A DNA stretch of 64,000 bases from Evansella sp041820985 (GCF_041820985.1 NZ_JBGUAU010000003.1:1-64000); one strand, 5' to 3'. Shown: positions 27,953 through 37,975, numbered from the stretch's first letter. Translations and numbers: made by a program. Notes: a model not told the origin generated them from the sequence alone.

Positions 27953-29053
27953 ATGGCTTTAACAACAGGAATTGTAGGCTTACCGAATGTAGGGAAGTCT
28001 ACATTATTTAATGCAATAACACAAGCAGGTGCTGAATCAGCAAACTACCCATTTTGTACAATTGATCCGAATGTAGGGATTGTTGAAGTTCCTGATCATC
28101 GTTTAGATAAGCTAACAGAACTTGTGGAGCCGAAAAAAACAGTTCCAACTGCATTTGAGTTCACTGATATTGCAGGAATTGTAGAGGGTGCAAGTAAAGG
28201 GGAAGGATTGGGAAACAAGTTTTTATCTCATATTCGCCAAGTAGATGCTATTTCTCATGTCGTTCGTTGTTTTGTAGATGACAATATCACTCACGTGTCA
28301 GGTAGTGTTGATCCTATTCGAGATATTCAAATTATCAATTTAGAATTAATTCTTGCAGACTTAGAGTCTGTGGAAAAGCGAATTGGACGAGTTGGCAAAA
28401 TGGCAAAGCAAAAAGACAAAGAATCAATGGCTGAGTTGGAAGTACTAGAGAAGCTTCAACAAGCTTTTGAAGAGGAAAAGCCAGCTAGAAGTGTTGAATT
28501 GTCTACAGATCAGATGAAAATCGCAAAAGGACTTCATTTATTAACGATGAAACCTGTTTTATATGCGGCAAACGTCAGTGAAGATGAAATATTAGATGCT
28601 GATTCTAACCCATATGTTCAAAAAGTGAAGGATTTTGCTGCAGGAGAAGGATCTGAAGTAATAGTAGTTTGTGCGAAAATTGAATCAGAGATTGCCGAAT
28701 TAGATGGAGAAGAAAAAGAAGAGTTTTTAAAAGAACTAGGAATTGAAGAATCTGGTTTAGATCAGTTAATTAAAGCTGCATACACTTTGTTAGGCTTAGA
28801 AACATATTTTACGGCTGGAAAACAAGAAGTACGTGCATGGACAATACGCAAAGGTACAAAAGCACCACAAGCTGCAGGGGTTATTCATACAGACTTTGAG
28901 CGCGGCTTTATCCGAGCTGAAGTAGTTTCTTATGATGATTTAATTCAAACTGGATCCATGTCAGTTGCAAAAGAAAATGGGAAAGTAAGATTAGAAGGTA
29001 AAGAGTACATTGTTCAAGATGGAGACGTTATTCATTTTAGATTTAATGTTTAA
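27953..29053 (+). CDS. ychF: Redox-regulated ATPase YchF
   Basis: A 366-residue Obg-family P-loop protein. It has GLPNVGKSTLFNAIT (G1), DIAGIVEGASKGEGLGN (G3) and NVSE in place of NKxD, which in this family gives ATP rather than GTP preference. The C-terminal TGS domain ends VQDGDVIHFRFNV. It is ribosome-associated and stress-linked in other bacteria. AAAGGGG precedes the ATG. Confidence 0.97.
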   Translation: MALTTGIVGLPNVGKSTLFNAITQAGAESANYPFCTIDPNVGIVEVPDHRLDKLTELVEPKKTVPTAFEFTDIAGIVEGASKGEGLGNKFLSHIRQVDAISHVVRCFVDDNITHVSGSVDPIRDIQIINLELILADLESVEKRIGRVGKMAKQKDKESMAELEVLEKLQQAFEEEKPARSVELSTDQMKIAKGLHLLTMKPVLYAANVSEDEILDADSNPYVQKVKDFAAGEGSEVIVVCAKIESEIAELDGEEKEEFLKELGIEESGLDQLIKAAYTLLGLETYFTAGKQEVRAWTIRKGTKAPQAAGVIHTDFERGFIRAEVVSYDDLIQTGSMSVAKENGKVRLEGKEYIVQDGDVIHFRFNV

Positions 29054-29221
29054 TGTATAATTTCGATAGAAAGTTGGTAGGAGGACAACTCCTGTCAACT
29101 TTTTTTCTATAATAGTCTATTTATTAGTTATTAATTTCAAATAATGATCGTTAAAAATATTATCAAAAAAGAAATTCTCGTATGTTCTTGTGTATCTATG
29201 TCTATTCTGCTATAATTGACA

Positions 29222-29290
29222 ATTGCGAGCAATAACAGATTAATTTTGCTCCTTGCTCCTCATTTAGGGGGGCCTTAGACCAAAAGGAGG
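29222..29290 (+). promoter_or_regulatory. Possible S6:S18 autoregulatory leader of rpsF
   Basis: The transcript leader before rpsF contains GCGAGCAA and TTGCTCCTTGCTCC, which can pair, and CTCC opposite GGGGGG just before the AAAGGAGGTG ribosome site. An S6:S18-binding leader is known at this position in many bacteria. I have not confirmed the conserved bulge. Confidence 0.35.
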
Positions 29291-29299
29291 TGACTATAC

Positions 29300-29587
29300 A
29301 TGCGCAAGTACGAAATTATGTACATTGTACGTCCAAATCTTGAAGAAGCTGCAACGAAAGAAGTTGTTGAGCGTTTCAATACGATTTTAACGGACAATGG
29401 CGCTGAAGTTGAAAAAGTTGAGGAAAAAGGTAAGCGTCGTTTAGCTTACGAAATCAATGACTTTAAAGAGGGTTACTACGTTTTATTAAACGTAAATGCT
29501 CCAATTCAAGCTATTGATGAATTCAATCGACTAGTTCGAATCAACGACAACATTTTACGCCATATTGTCGTTCGTGAAGAAGAATAG
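29300..29587 (+). CDS. rpsF: 30S ribosomal protein S6
   Basis: A 95-residue S6 beginning MRKYEIMYIVRPNLEE, with the conserved RRLAYEI and VRINDNILRHIVV segments. It pairs with S18 on the 30S platform. AAAGGAGGTG precedes the ATG. It is the first gene of the rpsF-ssb-rpsR operon. Confidence 0.98.
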   Translation: MRKYEIMYIVRPNLEEAATKEVVERFNTILTDNGAEVEKVEEKGKRRLAYEINDFKEGYYVLLNVNAPIQAIDEFNRLVRINDNILRHIVVREEE

Positions 29588-29623
29588 GTTATAGATATAG
29601 ATTAGTTTCGGGGAGGAATTCGG

Positions 29624-30193
29624 ATGATTAACCGAGTTGTTTTAGTCGGCCGCTTAACAAAAGATCCTGAATTACGTTATACAGCGAATGGGACTGCTGT
29701 TGCATCCTTTACACTTGCTGTAAATCGCCCATTTTCGAATCAACAAGGTGAACGTGAAGCGGACTTCATTAATTGTGTAATTTGGAGAAAACCAGCTGAA
29801 AACGTTGCAAATTACTTGAAAAAGGGTAGTCTTGCTGGCGTTGATGGTCGCATTCAATCACGTAGCTTTGATAATAATGAAGGGCGCAGAGTTTTTGTAA
29901 CAGAAGTTGTTGCTGATAGCGTTCAATTCTTAGAGCCACGTGGAGCATCTGGTGGTTCAGGTGGAAATCGGGACCAATTTGGTGGCGGTGGTTATGGACA
30001 AGGCAATAATGGTTATCAAAATCCTCCGAATCAAGGATCTGGTCAAGGCAGCCAAGGTTTTCAAGGAAATCAAGGGAGCCAAGGTAATTCAGGTTACCAA
30101 GGAAACCAGGGAAATCAAGGTGGCATGAATGATGATCCGTTTGCTAATGATGGCAAACCGATTGACATTAATGATGATGATCTACCATTTTAA
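29624..30193 (+). CDS. ssb: Single-stranded DNA-binding protein
   Basis: A 189-residue SSB with an N-terminal OB fold (MINRVVLVGRLTKDPELRYT). A Gly/Gln/Asn-rich linker built of GNQGSQG-like repeats (about residues 115-170) follows, then the acidic tip DINDDDLPF that recruits partner proteins. It sits between rpsF and rpsR, the replication-linked SSB position in Firmicutes. Confidence 0.98.
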   Translation: MINRVVLVGRLTKDPELRYTANGTAVASFTLAVNRPFSNQQGEREADFINCVIWRKPAENVANYLKKGSLAGVDGRIQSRSFDNNEGRRVFVTEVVADSVQFLEPRGASGGSGGNRDQFGGGGYGQGNNGYQNPPNQGSGQGSQGFQGNQGSQGNSGYQGNQGNQGGMNDDPFANDGKPIDINDDDLPF

Positions 30194-30247
30194 TCTTAAA
30201 TATTAAATGTATATAAATATAAATAAGAAAAAGAAGGAGGGGTTCTC

Positions 30248-30475
30248 ATGGCACGTCGTGGTCGTCCAAAACGTCGTAAAGTTTGTTACTTCACTGTAAA
30301 CAAAATTACAAAAATTGACTATAAAGACACTGACTTATTGAAGAAGTTTATTTCTGAACGTGGAAAAATTCTTCCTCGTCGTGTGACGGGTACATCAGCT
30401 AAGTACCAACGTCAATTAACTCGTGCAATTAAACGTTCACGTACAATGGCATTATTGCCGTACGTAACAGAATAA
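30248..30475 (+). CDS. rpsR: 30S ribosomal protein S18
   Basis: A 75-residue, very basic protein with RRKVCYFT, DYKDTDLLKKF and GKILPRRVTGTSAKYQRQL, all S18 hallmarks. It is the binding partner of S6, encoded upstream. GAAGGAGGGG precedes the ATG. Confidence 0.98.
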   Translation: MARRGRPKRRKVCYFTVNKITKIDYKDTDLLKKFISERGKILPRRVTGTSAKYQRQLTRAIKRSRTMALLPYVTE

Positions 30476-30481
30476 TAAAAG

Positions 30482-30518
30482 AACTCTCAGTAGTGACGGA
30501 GCTGCTGAGAGTTTTTTT
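30482..30518 (+). terminator. Terminator of the rpsF-ssb-rpsR operon
   Basis: AACTCTCAGTAG pairs with CTGCTGAGAGTT (one G-T pair), followed by eight T's, 6 bases after the rpsR stop. Confidence 0.92.
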
Positions 30519-30752
30519 TATAGTTTAGAGTACTCCTTACCATACGAAGCTTAAAGAACTTTCATGATAGTCTTATAATTTCAGTATAAACAATATTAAC
30601 TATAATTTTGATAACCTTTACTAAATAGGTTTTTTTGTTAAGAGCCATTGATACTACCAAGTAAAAAAGTTGTCAATACTAGTTTAGTTCCCTAAATCAA
30701 CATTTATTACAGAACACCGAGGTACTATTTTCTTTGGTTATAGTTATACTCT

Positions 30753-30782
30753 TTGTTCTTTAGAATGTTGTCATGCTACAAT
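30753..30782 (+). promoter_or_regulatory. Possible yybS promoter
   Basis: TTGTTC (30753-30758), an 18-base spacer and TACAAT (30777-30782), about 65 bases before yybS. The rest of the 30519-30847 gap shows nothing I recognise. Confidence 0.5.
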
Positions 30783-30847
30783 AGTGATCAAGCCTAGGTT
30801 AGATCAACTAAGACATTCCACAAGACATTGGAAAAGAGGTAGTTATT

Positions 30848-31780
30848 ATGGAAAATACAAAAAGAATAAAAGACGGATTGAAATTTTTGAGTATATACAT
30901 ACTGTTAATTATATTACTTATACTTGTTCCCTTTATGGGAACATTGACATTGATCTTATTACCAATTCCCTTCATTTTATATACAAATAAACATGGACTT
31001 AAGCCAGGAATAGTTCTAGGACTGCTATCCTTTTTCTTATTATTTATTATTACTCCGTTAGCTTTACCTTTTACTATAAGCTTTGTAGCAGGTGGAATTG
31101 TAATTGGAGAACTATACAGGAGAAAAAAAGAAGCATTCGCGGTTCTTCTTGGTGGATCATTAGCATTTATCGCTGCACTAATTCTTAATTATCTTGGAAG
31201 TATATTAATATTACAAGTAAATCCAGTAGAAGTAATACAGGAATTATTAAATGAATCAGTAGAGTTGTCAGAACAAATGCTATCTTTTGTAGGGCAAACA
31301 GATGAAAATGTATTAGAGTCAGCCACCCTGTTTATTAATGAACTTCCATATATTGCACCAGTTATCATGATAATTTTGGGTATTGGGTTTGCATTTATTG
31401 TACAGTGGATAGCATCTTTATTTATGAGACGTTGGGATTATGAAGTCTCCTTATTCCTTCCATTTAGAGAATGGACATTTCCAAGGGTATTTATCTGGTA
31501 TTATTTAATTGCATATATTTTATTATTGATTGGAGCAGAAAAAGGTACTGCGATGTATACAGTTATTGCAAACCTAACGCCCCTGTTAGATTTTGTTATG
31601 ATTATCCAAGGCTTTTCCTTCATTTTTTATTATTTTCACATGAAAGGGAAAAGCAAAGTACTTCCCATATTAATTTTAATAATTTCATTTGTTTTACCAT
31701 TTTTAATCTATCTTGTAAGAATTTTAGGTATAATTGATATAGGATTTGAATTGAGAAAACGTATGAACTCAACTAAGTAG
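30848..31780 (+). CDS. yybS: DUF2232 membrane protein YybS
   Basis: A 310-residue multi-pass membrane protein (about eight hydrophobic segments) of the YybS/DUF2232 family, which is distantly S-component-like. The function is unknown. It is recognised by size, topology and position just before gdpP, 12 bases away. AAAGAGGTAG precedes the ATG. Confidence 0.85.
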   Translation: MENTKRIKDGLKFLSIYILLIILLILVPFMGTLTLILLPIPFILYTNKHGLKPGIVLGLLSFFLLFIITPLALPFTISFVAGGIVIGELYRRKKEAFAVLLGGSLAFIAALILNYLGSILILQVNPVEVIQELLNESVELSEQMLSFVGQTDENVLESATLFINELPYIAPVIMIILGIGFAFIVQWIASLFMRRWDYEVSLFLPFREWTFPRVFIWYYLIAYILLLIGAEKGTAMYTVIANLTPLLDFVMIIQGFSFIFYYFHMKGKSKVLPILILIISFVLPFLIYLVRILGIIDIGFELRKRMNSTK

Positions 31781-31792
31781 GAGATGTGAATA

Positions 31793-33757
31793 ATGCCAAA
31801 TTACTTGCTAAAACGATGGCATGGGTATCACGTACTAGCACTACTATTTATTTCTGTAGTGTTTATAGGAATATTGACGTACATCCAATGGCAAATTGGT
31901 TTATTAGGGTTTCTTTGCTTAGCCTTTGTTACTTACTTAATGAGTCAAGCAAAAAAAGAGTTTGAAGAAGGATTATCTGATTATGTTTCAACATTAACTT
32001 ACAGAGTAAATAAAGCCGGTGAAGAAGCAGTAACTAGTTTGCCGATTGGAATATTGTTATACAATGAAAATCATCAAATTCAGTGGGTGAATCCATTTGT
32101 AACAAATCTTTTTGAAAAAGATTGTATTGGAGAATCGATTAATCTGATTTCAGAAACACTTCAAGATCAGTTAGAAGATGATCAATTTCATATCACAATA
32201 GAGGAAAAAGAATTCCGAGTCATTCATCAAAAAAATGAAAGACTACTTTATTTTTTTAACGTAACCGAAGAACAAGAAATCAAGGATTTATTCGAGCGAG
32301 GCAAAACTGTTATTGGATTAATTTTTCTAGATAATTATGACGAAGTAACACAAGGGATGGATGATCAGTTAAGAAGCAAGTTACTTACACAAGTGTCAGA
32401 TGCCTTAAATCGCTGGTCAAAGCAGCACGATATCTTGATGAGAAGAACTGCATCAGACCGTTTTATTGCTATATTCAATGAAGAGACATTACGTAACTTG
32501 GAAGAAGATAGATTTACCATTCTTGATGAGGTTAGGGAAGTAACATCTAAAGAAAGAGTGGCACTAACTCTAAGTTTTGGAATAGGCAGTGGTATATCCA
32601 CATTAAGGGAATTAGGCACACTTGCTCAATCGAGTCTCGATCTAGCACTAGGTAGAGGCGGAGACCAAGTAGCAATTAAACAAACCAACGGAAAAGTGCG
32701 TTTTTATGGTGGTAAATCAAATGCTATTGAAAAACGTACTAGAGTAAGAGCAAGAGTTATTTCCCACGCAATAAGAGATTTTATCTCTGAGAGTGACAAA
32801 GTAATCGTTATGGGTCATAGAAACCCTGATATGGATTCTATTGGTTCTGCAATAGGAATGTTAAAGATTGCTGAAGCAAATGGAAAAACAGGGTATATTG
32901 TTTTAGACCCAAATGATATGAATCAAAGTGTGTATAAACTATTAGAGGAAATAAAAAATCATAATGAACTATGGGCACAATTTATAACGCCTGAGGAAGC
33001 ATTGGAAGAAAGTACAAATGATACGTTATTGGTTGTTGTAGATACTCATAAACCATCCTTAGTGGCTGAACCTTCATTGTTAAAGTCAATAGAGCGTATT
33101 ATCGTTATAGATCATCACAGACGAGGAGAAGAATTTATTAAAGAAGCGGTCCTTGTATATATGGAACCGTATGCTTCTTCTACAGCTGAATTAATTACTG
33201 AGATGCTGGAATATCAGCCAATTCATCCCAAATTAGATGTTTTAGAATCAACAGCCTTATTATCTGGTATTATTGTAGATACGAAAAGCTTTGCGATTCG
33301 TACTGGTTCTCGTACGTTCGATGCGGCATCTTATTTAAAAAGTAAGGGTGCAGATACTACACTAGTTCAAAAGTTGATGAAAGAAGATTTAAACCAATAT
33401 GTAAAAAGAGCGAAGCTTGTTGAGAGAGCTTATATATATTCAGGTGGTATGGCTATTGCTAGAGGAGAAGAGAATGAAACGTATGGTCAGTTGCTCATTG
33501 CACAAGCTGCTGATACGTTATTAACGATGAATAATGTCATTGCTTCATTTGTCATTTCCAAGCTAGCAGATGGTCGTATTAGTATTAGTGCAAGATCATT
33601 GGGTGAAATGAATGTTCAAGTTATCATGGAGAATATGGGTGGTGGAGGTCATTTAACTAATGCCGCTACTCAATTGGAAGATATGGAACTCGATGAAGCG
33701 GAAGACTTATTAAAAGATAAAATTGATGATTATTTCAAAGGGGGACAGTCGTCATGA
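31793..33757 (+). CDS. gdpP: Cyclic-di-AMP phosphodiesterase GdpP
   Basis: A 654-residue membrane phosphodiesterase controlling c-di-AMP, and through it potassium, osmotic and wall homeostasis. It has two N-terminal membrane segments (about residues 12-50), a PAS domain, a degenerate GGDEF domain, then DHH (GHRNPDMDSIG near 340 and IDHHRRGEE near 440) and DHHA1 (GGGGHLTNAA near 615). Its TGA overlaps the rplI ATG. The yybS-gdpP-rplI-dnaB order is conserved. Confidence 0.97.
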   Translation: MPNYLLKRWHGYHVLALLFISVVFIGILTYIQWQIGLLGFLCLAFVTYLMSQAKKEFEEGLSDYVSTLTYRVNKAGEEAVTSLPIGILLYNENHQIQWVNPFVTNLFEKDCIGESINLISETLQDQLEDDQFHITIEEKEFRVIHQKNERLLYFFNVTEEQEIKDLFERGKTVIGLIFLDNYDEVTQGMDDQLRSKLLTQVSDALNRWSKQHDILMRRTASDRFIAIFNEETLRNLEEDRFTILDEVREVTSKERVALTLSFGIGSGISTLRELGTLAQSSLDLALGRGGDQVAIKQTNGKVRFYGGKSNAIEKRTRVRARVISHAIRDFISESDKVIVMGHRNPDMDSIGSAIGMLKIAEANGKTGYIVLDPNDMNQSVYKLLEEIKNHNELWAQFITPEEALEESTNDTLLVVVDTHKPSLVAEPSLLKSIERIIVIDHHRRGEEFIKEAVLVYMEPYASSTAELITEMLEYQPIHPKLDVLESTALLSGIIVDTKSFAIRTGSRTFDAASYLKSKGADTTLVQKLMKEDLNQYVKRAKLVERAYIYSGGMAIARGEENETYGQLLIAQAADTLLTMNNVIASFVISKLADGRISISARSLGEMNVQVIMENMGGGGHLTNAATQLEDMELDEAEDLLKDKIDDYFKGGQSS

Positions 33758-34197
33758 AAGTAATTTTTATGAAAGACGTAAAAGGAAAAGGAAAAAAGGG
33801 AGAAGTAAAGAATGTATCAGAAGGGTATGCTAGGAACTACCTTTTTCCAAACAACTTAGCTGTCGAAGCTAATACTGGTAATATGAAATCATTGGAAAAG
33901 AAGCAAGAAAGTGAACAACGTAAAGCTGATGAGGTAGTAGAAGAAGCTGAGTTATTAAAAAAGAAACTAGAAGATATGACCATTGAAATTAAAGCGAAAT
34001 CAGGAGAAAATGGTCGTTTGTTTGGCGCTGTAACAAATAAACAAATTGCAGAGCAATTAAAGAAAAGCAAAGTAAAAATTGACAAACGTAAAATAGAAAT
34101 GGACGAGCCTATTAGAGTATTAGGTTATACCAATATAAATGCGAAGCTACATCCAAAGGTGACAGCTACCATTAGAGTTCATGTAGTGGAAGAATAG
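33754..34197 (+). CDS. rplI: 50S ribosomal protein L9
   Basis: A 147-residue L9 starting MKVIFMKDVKGKGKKGEV, with the GYARNYLFPNNLA signature and a charged connecting helix. AAAGGGGGAC lies inside the end of gdpP, and the ATG overlaps its stop (ATGA). Confidence 0.97.
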   Translation: MKVIFMKDVKGKGKKGEVKNVSEGYARNYLFPNNLAVEANTGNMKSLEKKQESEQRKADEVVEEAELLKKKLEDMTIEIKAKSGENGRLFGAVTNKQIAEQLKKSKVKIDKRKIEMDEPIRVLGYTNINAKLHPKVTATIRVHVVEE

Positions 34198-34220
34198 TAT
34201 CCATAGGGGGTAAATAAACT

Positions 34221-35585
34221 ATGAGTGACTTATTTACTGATCGTACACCACCACAAAATATTGAAGCGGAACAGGCGGTGTTAGGAGCAATATTTTTAGA
34301 TGATCAGGCTTTGGTCACCGCCTCTGAACGTTTAGTACCGGAAGATTTTTATCGAGCATCACATCAACGAATCTATAATGTTATGCTAATTATTGCACAA
34401 CGCGGTGATCCTGTAGATCTTATTAGCGTTACAACTGAACTACAGACCAAGAAGTGGCTAGAAGAAGTTGGTGGAGTAACCTACTTAAGTGATTTAGCAA
34501 ATGCTGTACCAACAGCATCTAATATAGAGTACTATAGTAGAATTGTAGAAGAAAAATCATTGTTACGTCGATTAATTCGAGTAGCAACAAACATTGCAAC
34601 AGAAGGATTTGCTGCTGAAGAAGAGGTTGACTCTATACTAAACCAAGCTGAAAAAACGATTTTAGAAGTTTCACAACAAAAGAGTTCTAAAGCCTTCGTT
34701 TCGATAAAAGATGTCTTGGTAGAAGCATTTGATAAAATTGAATTGTTACAGCATACAACAGGAGAAGTAACTGGAATTCCAACAGGTTTCTCCGAATTAG
34801 ATAGAATGACAGCTGGATTTCAGAGAAATGATTTAATTATCGTTGCTGCACGACCATCTGTTGGTAAAACGGCCTTCTCTTTAAACATTGCACAAAACGT
34901 AGCTACCAAAACAGACGAAAATGTAGCCATTTTTAGTTTGGAGATGGGTGCAGACCAATTAGTAATGCGTATGATCTGTGCCGAGGGAAATATAGATGCA
35001 CAAAGACTTAGAACTGGGAAGTTAGAAGATGAAGATTGGCAAAAGTTAACCATGGCAATGGGAAGCTTGTCAAAAGCTGGTATTTACATTGATGATACAC
35101 CGGGGATTAAAGTAGGAGAAATTAGAGCTAAATGTCGACGTTTAAAGCAAGAACGTGGACTTGGTATGATATTAATAGATTACTTGCAGCTTATTCAAGG
35201 GGATGCAAGAAGTGGAGAAGGACGTCAACAGGAAGTTTCAGAAATATCTCGTTCTTTAAAAGGGTTAGCAAGGGAGTTAAAAGTTCCTGTAATAGCATTA
35301 TCTCAGCTTTCTCGTGGTGTTGAATCCCGTACGGATAAACGCCCGATGATGTCCGATATTCGTGAATCAGGAAGTATTGAGCAGGATGCGGATATTGTTG
35401 CCTTTCTTTACCGTGATGATTATTATGATAAAGAATCAGAGAAAAAAGATATCATAGAAATTATTATAGCAAAGCAACGTAACGGTCCAGTAGGAACAGT
35501 CGAGCTTGCGTTTGTAAAAGAGTATAATAAGTTTGTTAACTTAGAGAGACGGTTTGACGAAAGTGATATTCCACCAGGAGCTTAG
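34221..35585 (+). CDS. dnaB: Replicative DNA helicase
   Basis: The hexameric DnaB-type fork helicase (named DnaC in B. subtilis), 454 residues. The N-terminal domain begins PPQNIEAEQAVLGAIFLD. The RecA-like domain has AARPSVGKTAFSLNIA (Walker A), ILIDYLQLI (Walker B) and the conserved KQRNGPVGTVELAF near the end. No intein is present. It lies downstream of rplI, with its terminator overlapping the stop codon. Confidence 0.98.
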   Translation: MSDLFTDRTPPQNIEAEQAVLGAIFLDDQALVTASERLVPEDFYRASHQRIYNVMLIIAQRGDPVDLISVTTELQTKKWLEEVGGVTYLSDLANAVPTASNIEYYSRIVEEKSLLRRLIRVATNIATEGFAAEEEVDSILNQAEKTILEVSQQKSSKAFVSIKDVLVEAFDKIELLQHTTGEVTGIPTGFSELDRMTAGFQRNDLIIVAARPSVGKTAFSLNIAQNVATKTDENVAIFSLEMGADQLVMRMICAEGNIDAQRLRTGKLEDEDWQKLTMAMGSLSKAGIYIDDTPGIKVGEIRAKCRRLKQERGLGMILIDYLQLIQGDARSGEGRQQEVSEISRSLKGLARELKVPVIALSQLSRGVESRTDKRPMMSDIRESGSIEQDADIVAFLYRDDYYDKESEKKDIIEIIIAKQRNGPVGTVELAFVKEYNKFVNLERRFDESDIPPGA

Positions 35586-35611
35586 TTTAAATAGACTAAG
35601 CTCTTTTTTAT
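35578..35611 (+). terminator. Terminator of dnaB overlapping its stop codon
   Basis: GAGCTTAGT pairs with ACTAAGCTC, followed by seven T's. The left arm includes the final codons and the TAG stop. Confidence 0.88.
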
Positions 35612-35659
35612 TGTTAAGGAAAACTATATTCTTATTGATCTGTAACTAGATGTATCATG

Positions 35660-35834
35660 GAAAGAAGTCCAGGTCCAGGCGCCATGACCTCTTGTCAAAT
35701 AACCTGGCCGATTAAAAGTAAAAAGCACTTTTCAACTGAAAGAACATATTTCTTCGTAGATGTGAAAGCGGATTATGCTTTTCGTTCGTCCAGAACATTT
35801 GCATTTCGATCATAAAAGAGCGCATTGCGCTTTT
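35660..35834 (+). repeat. Family A dispersed repeat, copy 2 with internal insertion
   Basis: It matches copies 1 and 3 at both ends (GTCCAGGCGCCATGACCTC, TTGTCAAATAACCTGGCCG, CGTCCAGAACATTTGCATTTC, CGCATTGCGCTTTT). It carries about 50 extra bases at about 35731-35785 that the others lack. It lies 49 bases after the dnaB terminator. The remaining 35835-36020 shows no gene. Confidence 0.8.
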
Positions 35835-36024
35835 CTTCCTTCACTTGTGTTTAGTTTAGTTCGATGGTAGTTGTATTAATGGGAATACATAATCAACGTA
35901 GGTGCTGAAGTTCAAGGACTAGTTATGTCTGTTAATTTGCTTGTGTTGCTGGAAGTAATAAACCTAAACCACTAATTAAGAACACGTATAACCAAGCTAA
36001 ATGATGTAAGATAATCTACACTTT

Positions 36025-36068
36025 AAAAACGAACGTATTTTTAATATAATTAATAAATGTTCGGATTT
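36025..36068. promoter_or_regulatory. PurR operator (two PurBoxes) upstream of purA
   Basis: An inverted pair: AAAAACGAACGTAT (36025-36038, one mismatch in the CCGAAC core) and AAATGTTCGGATTT (36055-36068, full consensus on the complement), 16 bases apart. This is the spacing of the PurR repressor in Bacillus. purA is a known PurR target. Confidence 0.8.
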
Positions 36069-36215
36069 TTTGTTGACTGAATGTACTAAAATTGATAAAC
36101 TTACCTTGGTTTTCATGTTTTAAACATAATAAGGATAGAATAAGTAAGCAACATTGTTAAAGCTATTATTTATTAGTTCATAAATTGTAGAATATCATAC
36201 GGAGGTGCTCACAAA

Positions 36216-37502
36216 ATGCCATCAGTTGTAGTAGTAGGTACACAGTGGGGAGACGAAGGAAAAGGGAAAATAACAGATTATTTGTCAGAAAGAGCAGAAC
36301 TTGTAGCGAGATATCAAGGTGGAAATAACGCAGGTCATACCATTGTTTTTAATGGAAAGAAGTACAAGTTGCATTTAATTCCATCTGGGATATTTAATGG
36401 CGATAAAATCTGTGTTATTGGTAATGGCATGGTAATTGAACCGAAAGCACTTGTTGAAGAGCTAAAATATTTACATGACCACGGTGTTAATACAAGTAAT
36501 CTTCGTATTAGCAATCGCGCTCATGTTATTTTACCTTATCATTTAAAGTTGGATGCTGTTGAGGAAGACAGCAAAGGTGCAAATAAAATTGGTACAACAC
36601 GTAAAGGGATTGGACCTGCTTACATGGATAAAGCGGCACGTGTTGGAATCCGTATCTCAGACCTTCTTGATAAGGAAACATTTGAAGAGAAGCTAGAATA
36701 TAACTTAAAAGAGAAAAATCGTATGTTTGAAAAATTCTATGAAATTGAAGGTTTTAAAAAGGAAGATATATTAGATGAGTATTATGAGTATGGTCAGCAA
36801 ATTGCTAAGTATGTAACTGATACATCCGTAGTACTAAATGATGCTTTAGATGAAGGGAAGCGAGTATTATTTGAAGGTGCTCAAGGTGTTATGCTTGATA
36901 TTGACCAAGGAACATATCCATTTGTAACGTCTTCCAACCCAATTGCAGGAGGAGTTACAATTGGTTCTGGTGTAGGTCCATCAAGAATTAACCATGTTGT
37001 AGGGGTTTCTAAAGCATATACTACTCGTGTAGGAGATGGTCCATTCCCTACAGAATTACAGAATGAAATAGGAGATAGAATTCGTGAGGTTGGTAATGAG
37101 TATGGTACTACAACAGGAAGACCTCGTCGTGTAGGCTGGTTTGACAGTGTTGTAGTACGTCATGCTCGTCGTGTAAGTGGCATTACTGATCTTTCTTTAA
37201 ACTCTATAGATGTTCTAACAGGAATCGATACACTAAAAATTTGTGTAGCATACAAGTATCGTGGGGAAGTAATCGAAGAGTTCCCTGCAAGCTTAAAAGT
37301 TCTTTCTGAGTGTGAACCTGTTTATGAAGAGTTACCTGGTTGGACAGAAGATATTACTGGAGTAAAATCCTTACATGACCTTCCGAAAAATGCTTTATAC
37401 TATGTAGAACGAATTTCACAATTAACAGGAATTCCATTAACTATTTTCTCAGTTGGACCAGATCGAAATCAAACCAATCTTATTCGTGGAGTATTTGGAT
37501 AA
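36216..37502 (+). CDS. purA: Adenylosuccinate synthetase
   Basis: A 428-residue enzyme making adenylosuccinate from IMP, aspartate and GTP. The catalytic Asp13 lies in QWGDEGKGK and the second catalytic His in NNAGHT near residue 41. The C-terminal GTP-binding region includes GRPRRVGWFD. CGGAGGTG precedes the ATG. It is monocistronic, with a PurR operator about 150 bases upstream. Confidence 0.98.
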   Translation: MPSVVVVGTQWGDEGKGKITDYLSERAELVARYQGGNNAGHTIVFNGKKYKLHLIPSGIFNGDKICVIGNGMVIEPKALVEELKYLHDHGVNTSNLRISNRAHVILPYHLKLDAVEEDSKGANKIGTTRKGIGPAYMDKAARVGIRISDLLDKETFEEKLEYNLKEKNRMFEKFYEIEGFKKEDILDEYYEYGQQIAKYVTDTSVVLNDALDEGKRVLFEGAQGVMLDIDQGTYPFVTSSNPIAGGVTIGSGVGPSRINHVVGVSKAYTTRVGDGPFPTELQNEIGDRIREVGNEYGTTTGRPRRVGWFDSVVVRHARRVSGITDLSLNSIDVLTGIDTLKICVAYKYRGEVIEEFPASLKVLSECEPVYEELPGWTEDITGVKSLHDLPKNALYYVERISQLTGIPLTIFSVGPDRNQTNLIRGVFG

Positions 37503-37518
37503 TAAATTCACCACTTCA

Positions 37519-37556
37519 AGACCAGGGTTTATCAAAACTCTGGTCAACTATTTTTA
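37519..37556 (+). terminator. Possible terminator of purA
   Basis: GACCAG with inner GTTT/AAAC pairs and CTGGTC, then AACTATTTTT. The T-run starts a few bases late, so it is moderate. Confidence 0.6.
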
Positions 37557-37728
37557 AGAAAGAATAAAATATAATGTTTACTGTCTGGCTTCAGCCAATT
37601 TTTAAATACTTAAGACAATCACATTAAATTTTGTAATTATAGAAATATTAATTTGCTATTGCATTCAGTTAAAAATGATGTTAAGATAAATCTTGTCGCT
37701 GTCTTAAAGAATGCATTAAAAGACACAT

Positions 37729-37803
37729 GGCCCGTTGGTCAAGCGGTTAAGACACCGCCCTTTCACGGCGGTAACACGGGTTCGAATCCCGTACGGGTCA
37801 CCA
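37729..37803 (+). tRNA. tRNA-Glu (TTC anticodon)
   Basis: A 75-base cloverleaf. Acceptor GGCCCGT pairs with ACGGGTC, the anticodon loop is CTTTCAC, the T-arm contains GGTTCGAATCC, and CCA is encoded. Confidence 0.97.
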
Positions 37804-37898
37804 AAATAAATATTTCTTTACATTTTTTCTGCAAATATGGTATAATAATTCTTGTGGTTTCACATACTGTATATTGTAACATGAACATTTCATAACGT

Positions 37899-37975
<77 letters not shown>

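Noticed and set aside
36061..36101. Consensus sigma-A promoter of purA at TTGACT
   Set aside because: TTGACT (36073-36078) has no -10 at 16-18 bases; the nearest GATAAA gives a spacer of 15, so the start site is left open.
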